From assembly GCA_000688615.1 (NCBI GenBank), contig JHVA01000001.1, positions 2,976,001 through 3,040,000 of the forward strand: 64,000 bases of DNA. The letters run 5' to 3'. Positions within the stretch are counted from its first letter, which is position 1. Every line of letters begins with the position of its first letter. Below are positions 59,791 to 64,000 of the stretch, one piece after another. Both the position numbers and the translations under genes were made by a program. The notes beneath the pieces were generated by a model. That model had not been told where the DNA came from. It worked only from the letters and a program-made list of their open reading frames with translations, and searched no databases. Source of the DNA: Acidobacteriaceae bacterium KBS 146 (GTDB lineage Bacteria > Acidobacteriota > Terriglobia > Terriglobales > Acidobacteriaceae).

Positions 59791-62337
59791 GTGCCGTCAA
59801 CCAGCTTCCTCCCGCTGATTCCCTTACCACTGTCTGAAGCCAGCGCCACCGCGCTCGAGTGGCCGCGCCTGCGGGAGTACATCGGCTCACGTACCTTCTC
59901 CCCTCTGGGTCGGGCATGGGTTCTGGCTCTGGAGCCATCGGCTGACCTCGGCTGGATCAATACGCAGCAGCAGCGCACGGAAGAGATGCGTGGTCTGTTC
60001 TCAACGGGCGGCAGCTTTGACTTCCACGGGCTCTTCCAGCCGACCGACCTGCTCGACAAGGCTCGCATTGAGGGTTCCGCACTCGAGCCGCTCGAGATCC
60101 TGTCCCTGGTCACCATTATCGAGCGAATCGCCCTCTGGACCGGTCTCCTCTTTCCTGCGGGTTCGGCGCAAGCCCAGATGCAGGCGGCAGCTCCCGCGAT
60201 CACCGAGCTCTCTGCGCCCTTACGTTCGTCGGATCTGGCGCCGCTTCTCAGGCAGTTGCGCGGCAAGATCGAGCCTGACGGCTCCATCTCGGACGATGCC
60301 TCCCCCGAACTTCATCGCATCCGCCGCGCCATTGACCGCCAACATCGATCGATCGAAGAGAGCCTGCGCCGATCGCTTCGCCGCCTGAGCGAGGACGGCA
60401 GTACCCGCGACGAACTCATCACGATCCGGGGAGATCGCTTTGTCATTCCGGTGCGTGCCGAGTTTAAGCGCCGCGTCCCCGGAGTTGTTCACGGTTCCTC
60501 GTCCTCCGGACAGACCGTCTTTGTCGAGCCGCTCGAGACGATCGAGCAAAACAACGAACTCGTGCGGCTGCTTGACGAAGAGCAGTCGGAGATTCACCGC
60601 ATCCTGGTTTCAATGACCCGCGCTCTGTCAGCCGATGCGGCCGCCATTGAAGTGGGGGCAGCCATCCTCGCCGAGGTCGAGGCTCACGCCGCGCGCGCAC
60701 GCTTCGCCGCCGAGCTGAACTGCGTCCGGCCCGTCTTCACGTCCGATCCAGCCAATTCTTCCCTTGCGGCCGACGACCTCGACTTTATGGAGACGCAGCT
60801 GGCCCTGACAGAAGCGCGTCATCCGTTGCTGGAGCTGCGTATGATCGCCGAGGCTCGCGCCGACGGCAGGACCGCCTCTTCGCCAGTGCCTCTTACGCTC
60901 GCACTCAAGACCGATGCGCGGCAGCTGATCGTCAGCGGACCCAACACCGGCGGAAAGACGGTCTCGCTCAAGACCGTAGGGCTGCTTACACTGATGGCGC
61001 AGGCGGGTGTTCCTGTTCCTGCAGTTGAGGCGAGGCTTCCGCTCTTTACCGGCATCTACGCCGATATCGGGGATGCGCAATCGATCGAGCGCAACCTGTC
61101 GAGCTTCTCTGCTCACGTCGTCAATCTCGACCGCATCTCACGCGAGGCGACCTCGTCCTCGCTGGTTCTGCTGGATGAACTTGGATCGGCCACCGATCCT
61201 GAAGAAGGAGCGGCGCTGGCCGTCGCGGTTGCGCAGCATTTTCTGCGGGTGCAGGCGTGGTGCTGCATCACGACGCACCTCACCTCGCTGAAGGTCTATG
61301 CGGCCAACCACCCTGGGGTGCTGAACGCCGCGGTCGGCTTCGACCAGGAGACCCTGACGCCAACGTATCAGTTACGTCTCGGCGTTCCCGGCGCCTCCGC
61401 CGGACTCAACATCGCCTCGCGGCTTGGCCTCTCGCCGGAGATCGTCGCTGCAGCACGCGCCCAACTGACGACACAGACCGCTGACATCGCTGCCTTTCTC
61501 GACCAGCTTCATGACCAGCTCACCGCCGCTGCCGCCGAACGCGAAACCCTGCGTCTGCGCGAGCAGGAACTTGCCCGCGCGAAGATGCAGCTTGAGCTGG
61601 AAGGCAGGGCCGAGCAACGGGCCCGCACCCGCGAGCTGGAATCGAAGCTGAGCGCCCTGCTCGACAACTTCGCGGTGCAACTACGCGATTCGGTCAAAGC
61701 CATCGGAGACAAGGCCGCCTCCAAACGCATTCAGCGTGACTCCGCACTGGCGCTCGCTCGCGCCCGACGCGAGTTCTCGTCCGAGTTTCAGTCGACCATT
61801 GCCTCCCACACAGCCACCGCAAAGAGCGCCTCCGCTGGAACGCCTGCTGCTGTCGCAGCGCCGAGGCAGGCTGAACCCGGCGACGTGGTCAAGGTGAAGT
61901 CATTGGGTCGTGAAGGACGGATCGAACGCGTCATCGACGGAAAGACCTTCGAGGTCGCCATCGGGCCGATGAAGATGCGCGTACCGCTTGAGGATGTCGA
62001 ATCGATCGAGAAAGGCAGGCCGGTCACACCGCTTGAGGCAGCACGCAAACGCGGAGGCATCACGGTTGCGACCGTGGAAGACACGGACTCCCTCAGCTCC
62101 GAGATCAACGTCATCGGCCGCACGGCAGATGAGGCGCACGACGAAGTGGCTCGCTTTGTCGATCGCGCGTTCCTGGCTGGGCTTCCGCGCATTCGCATCG
62201 TTCACGGCACCGGCATGGGAGTTCTGCGCCGCACCCTGCGCGATTATCTGCGCAGCCATCCTCACGTGGCGAACGTCACTGAGCCTCCGCAGAACCTGGG
62301 AGGCCAAGGAGCGACCGAAGTGGAGCTGAGGCAATAG
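59791..62337 (+). CDS. mutS2: Endonuclease MutS2
   Basis: Read from GTG 59791; 848 residues, slightly long for the family. The open frame runs further upstream but across the oppositely oriented zinc-ribbon gene. The MutS core shows LKTDARQLIVSGPNTGGKTV (Walker A), then SLVLLDELGSATDPEEGAAL (Walker B) and an ITTHLTSLK switch. A long coiled coil (about 625-720) precedes the KOW-like segment and a C-terminal Smr domain with IVHGTGMGVLRRTLRDYL. The usual LDLHG of Smr reads INVIGRTADEA here. Associated with suppression of homologous recombination and ribosome rescue in other bacteria. Confidence 0.94.
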   Translation: MPSTSFLPLIPLPLSEASATALEWPRLREYIGSRTFSPLGRAWVLALEPSADLGWINTQQQRTEEMRGLFSTGGSFDFHGLFQPTDLLDKARIEGSALEPLEILSLVTIIERIALWTGLLFPAGSAQAQMQAAAPAITELSAPLRSSDLAPLLRQLRGKIEPDGSISDDASPELHRIRRAIDRQHRSIEESLRRSLRRLSEDGSTRDELITIRGDRFVIPVRAEFKRRVPGVVHGSSSSGQTVFVEPLETIEQNNELVRLLDEEQSEIHRILVSMTRALSADAAAIEVGAAILAEVEAHAARARFAAELNCVRPVFTSDPANSSLAADDLDFMETQLALTEARHPLLELRMIAEARADGRTASSPVPLTLALKTDARQLIVSGPNTGGKTVSLKTVGLLTLMAQAGVPVPAVEARLPLFTGIYADIGDAQSIERNLSSFSAHVVNLDRISREATSSSLVLLDELGSATDPEEGAALAVAVAQHFLRVQAWCCITTHLTSLKVYAANHPGVLNAAVGFDQETLTPTYQLRLGVPGASAGLNIASRLGLSPEIVAAARAQLTTQTADIAAFLDQLHDQLTAAAAERETLRLREQELARAKMQLELEGRAEQRARTRELESKLSALLDNFAVQLRDSVKAIGDKAASKRIQRDSALALARARREFSSEFQSTIASHTATAKSASAGTPAAVAAPRQAEPGDVVKVKSLGREGRIERVIDGKTFEVAIGPMKMRVPLEDVESIEKGRPVTPLEAARKRGGITVATVEDTDSLSSEINVIGRTADEAHDEVARFVDRAFLAGLPRIRIVHGTGMGVLRRTLRDYLRSHPHVANVTEPPQNLGGQGATEVELRQ

Positions 62338-62347
62338 TGAGATTGCG

Positions 62348-63925
62348 CTAACGGCTGCCCGGTGCACGGCAGACGAAACTTCCTGCATCGGTGATCGCGC
62401 CCTTGCCCTTATAGGCAGCCGTCTGCGGATAGGGGCAGAGAGGCCGCGTCCGATCCACCACTCCATGGTTGATGTGCGAGGCCACAATCTGCGTGGGGGC
62501 CGTCCCCTCTTCGACCCAGCGCTCAATGGCTGAGACCGCATCGAAGCTGTCCGGACCCGGACCTCCGCTGCAGTGTTGCATTCCCGGAACCAGGAAAAGA
62601 CGCGCAAAATCTCTGGTCTGAGGCCCGATCACATGCTCCAGCTGCTTGTAGTAGTTGATGGTGCTCAAGGGCGAGATATCAGGGTCGCTCCAACCGTGGT
62701 AGAGAATCAGCTTTGCGCCCCGGCGCTGCAGCGGCCGGAGGTCGCTGTTGACCGCGTCCAGCATCGGTGACAGCTTCTCGAGCTCCGCTTTGTCGCGATC
62801 GTAGTCGAAGGTCATGGGATTGTAATTAGGATCGCCCATCACCATGTAGCGAAAGAAGCTGCTGGCTGCCTTCCAATGCGTCGCCTGATAGGGCGCCGAT
62901 CCTGTCACCCAGCTCGACCATCCACCCTGCCCCGATTCGCCCCCAGGAACTAGGCCCGGGACAATCAGTCGGCCTCGGTCATCGTGCGCTCCCTCCCAGA
63001 TCTCCTTCACCGCTTTGATCTGCTTGGGGGTAAAGCACGCTCCCGGATTCTCACCTTCCTTGCAGGCCAGCACCTCCGGATCGAACCGGCAGGTCAGTGG
63101 ATTTTCCAGAACACCGTCGGCGAATCCGTCTTTGGAGTCGCAGGCCCGGTTCACGGCATCGGCCAGCAGCTTGATCTTGGCCGGTTGAATGTAGCTCTCC
63201 GGATCTTTCAGCGTGGCCATCGCATAGTAGAGATGCGCTCCGGCATAGTGCCCCGTCCAGTTGTAAGCGGGGTCACCGGCGACGATTCCGTCGAAGTCTC
63301 CGGGAAAGCGCTGCGCTTCCATCAAACCCTGCTGGCCACCTTTGGAACAGCCTGCATAGTAGGCATGGTCCGCGGCTTTGCCGTAGAACACGCGCACGAT
63401 CTGCTTTCCATTCACTGTCGTTATATGAACGGATCGATAGCCGAAGTCCTCGACCAGCTTTGGATTGTCCAGCGACCAGCTTGCGTCAAAGCTGTTGCCG
63501 GGAGGATTGACGTGGCCGGTATCCGTGCTCGCTGCAGCGTTGCCACGCCGCAGCGCAGTCGCCATGGGACTGTAGCTGATGGCCCCTGCCATGCCACCGT
63601 TGCCGACCACCTCGAAGCGTCCACTCCACTTTGTCAGCGGCATCCATATCTCAAACCGCACCGCTGGCCTGGTCAGTCCGACAACACGGCAGAAGGATGG
63701 GAGGCGGCGCAACGTGTTCACCGCATTGGGAGGAGTAAAGCTGCCCCCCTCAATCACTGTCGCCGACTCGATGGTCGTACTGGTCAGCCTCAAGCCAGCC
63801 AGCCTGGCGCACGAGTCGCCCGACTGAGCCCATGCCGCTGCGGGATGCGTCATCGCCAGACCCAGCACGAACCCGGCTCCAAGGCATCCCCTCTTCCACA
63901 TTCCCCGGTCCCAACGCGTGTCCAT
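62348..63925 (-). CDS. Secreted tannase/feruloyl esterase family hydrolase
   Basis: A 525-residue precursor with GGGAGG before the ATG and an N-terminal signal peptide (RGCLGAGFVLGLAMTHPAAA). The nucleophile elbow reads YYAGCSKGGQQGLMEAQRFP, with the Cys next to Ser that in this family forms a disulfide with a Cys near the catalytic His. YHGWSDPDISPLSTINYY gives the catalytic Asp and GMQHCSGGPG the His and its neighbouring Cys. It should split ester bonds in gallotannins or feruloylated plant polymers. The last 75 bases of the window hold its upstream region with TACAAT as a possible -10. Confidence 0.93.
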   Translation of the reverse strand: MDTRWDRGMWKRGCLGAGFVLGLAMTHPAAAWAQSGDSCARLAGLRLTSTTIESATVIEGGSFTPPNAVNTLRRLPSFCRVVGLTRPAVRFEIWMPLTKWSGRFEVVGNGGMAGAISYSPMATALRRGNAAASTDTGHVNPPGNSFDASWSLDNPKLVEDFGYRSVHITTVNGKQIVRVFYGKAADHAYYAGCSKGGQQGLMEAQRFPGDFDGIVAGDPAYNWTGHYAGAHLYYAMATLKDPESYIQPAKIKLLADAVNRACDSKDGFADGVLENPLTCRFDPEVLACKEGENPGACFTPKQIKAVKEIWEGAHDDRGRLIVPGLVPGGESGQGGWSSWVTGSAPYQATHWKAASSFFRYMVMGDPNYNPMTFDYDRDKAELEKLSPMLDAVNSDLRPLQRRGAKLILYHGWSDPDISPLSTINYYKQLEHVIGPQTRDFARLFLVPGMQHCSGGPGPDSFDAVSAIERWVEEGTAPTQIVASHINHGVVDRTRPLCPYPQTAAYKGKGAITDAGSFVCRAPGSR

Positions 63926-64000
63926 CGTCCTCCCATGCGTTGCGACCGATTGTAACGTCTCAGGCTGGTCTTCCGCCCGGAGACCTTCCTCTCATCTGAT

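Overview
The window looks like chromosomal DNA of an acidobacterium, probably Terriglobales/Acidobacteriaceae (Granulicella, Terriglobus or Edaphobacter type). This is inferred from gene content, not from a marker gene. The pointers are moderately high GC, two very large MacB-like permeases (one coupled to a PadR regulator), PEP-CTERM proteins, many secreted polymer-active enzymes (GH76, GH18, tannase), dispersed intergenic repeats, and an EF-P with an SPTARG loop. No rRNA, tRNA, CRISPR array, transposase or phage gene was recognised. Most of the window is ordinary core and accessory chromosome with short gaps.

Layout. 0-10 kb: small metabolic and unknown genes (alcohol dehydrogenase, YoaK-type membrane protein, FMN stress protein, cupin, acyltransferase, TM2 protein, Tat-type class A beta-lactamase, glycerophosphodiesterase). 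10-24 kb: secreted GH76 enzyme, PEP-CTERM protein, ABC exporter, PLD-type phosphatase/transferase, serA, FmdB-like protein, a histone-H1-like Lys/Ser/Ala protein, a lipoprotein, gatB and a GH18 chitinase-like enzyme. 24-32 kb: an unknown secreted protein behind a palindromic operator candidate, an orphan large ABC permease, a YtrA-type regulator/ABC operon and an FNT channel. 32-35 kb: rplU-rpmA with promoter and terminator, an oxidoreductase remnant, ruvX, an EF-P of YeiP/EfpL loop type and DUF2164. 35-46 kb: four regulator-linked units (PadR-HAAS, SRPBCC-ArsR, LysR/aldo-keto reductase, PadR-MacB-like permease), a DUF1624-type membrane protein, a frameshifted SnoaL-like gene and a DUF882 protein. 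45.8-53.1 kb: lipoic-acid functions (E2, lipB, lpdA), all on the minus strand but interrupted between lipB and lpdA by a small accessory island. 53-64 kb: GAF-PAS histidine kinase, nucleoside hydrolase, ketopantoate reductase-like protein, Asp/Glu racemase, hemB, a broken PEP-CTERM gene, mutS2 and a tannase-family esterase.

The most unusual part is the island at about 48.9-51.6 kb. It holds a RES/Xre toxin-antitoxin pair and two copies, in the same orientation, of a 94-95 bp repeat whose hairpin shows a compensatory base-pair change. Between the repeats lie two small genes. One (50421-50786, minus) reads as an acyl carrier protein circularly permuted at the phosphopantetheine serine: it starts with ACP helices II-IV and ends with helix I and the DLGxD loop. 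Other points of note are three decayed genes (an oxidoreductase C-terminus near 32.9 kb, a SnoaL-like gene at 41.4-41.7 kb and a PEP-CTERM gene at 58.7-59.1 kb) and a 23-bp palindrome that contains the ribosome binding site of a padR gene.
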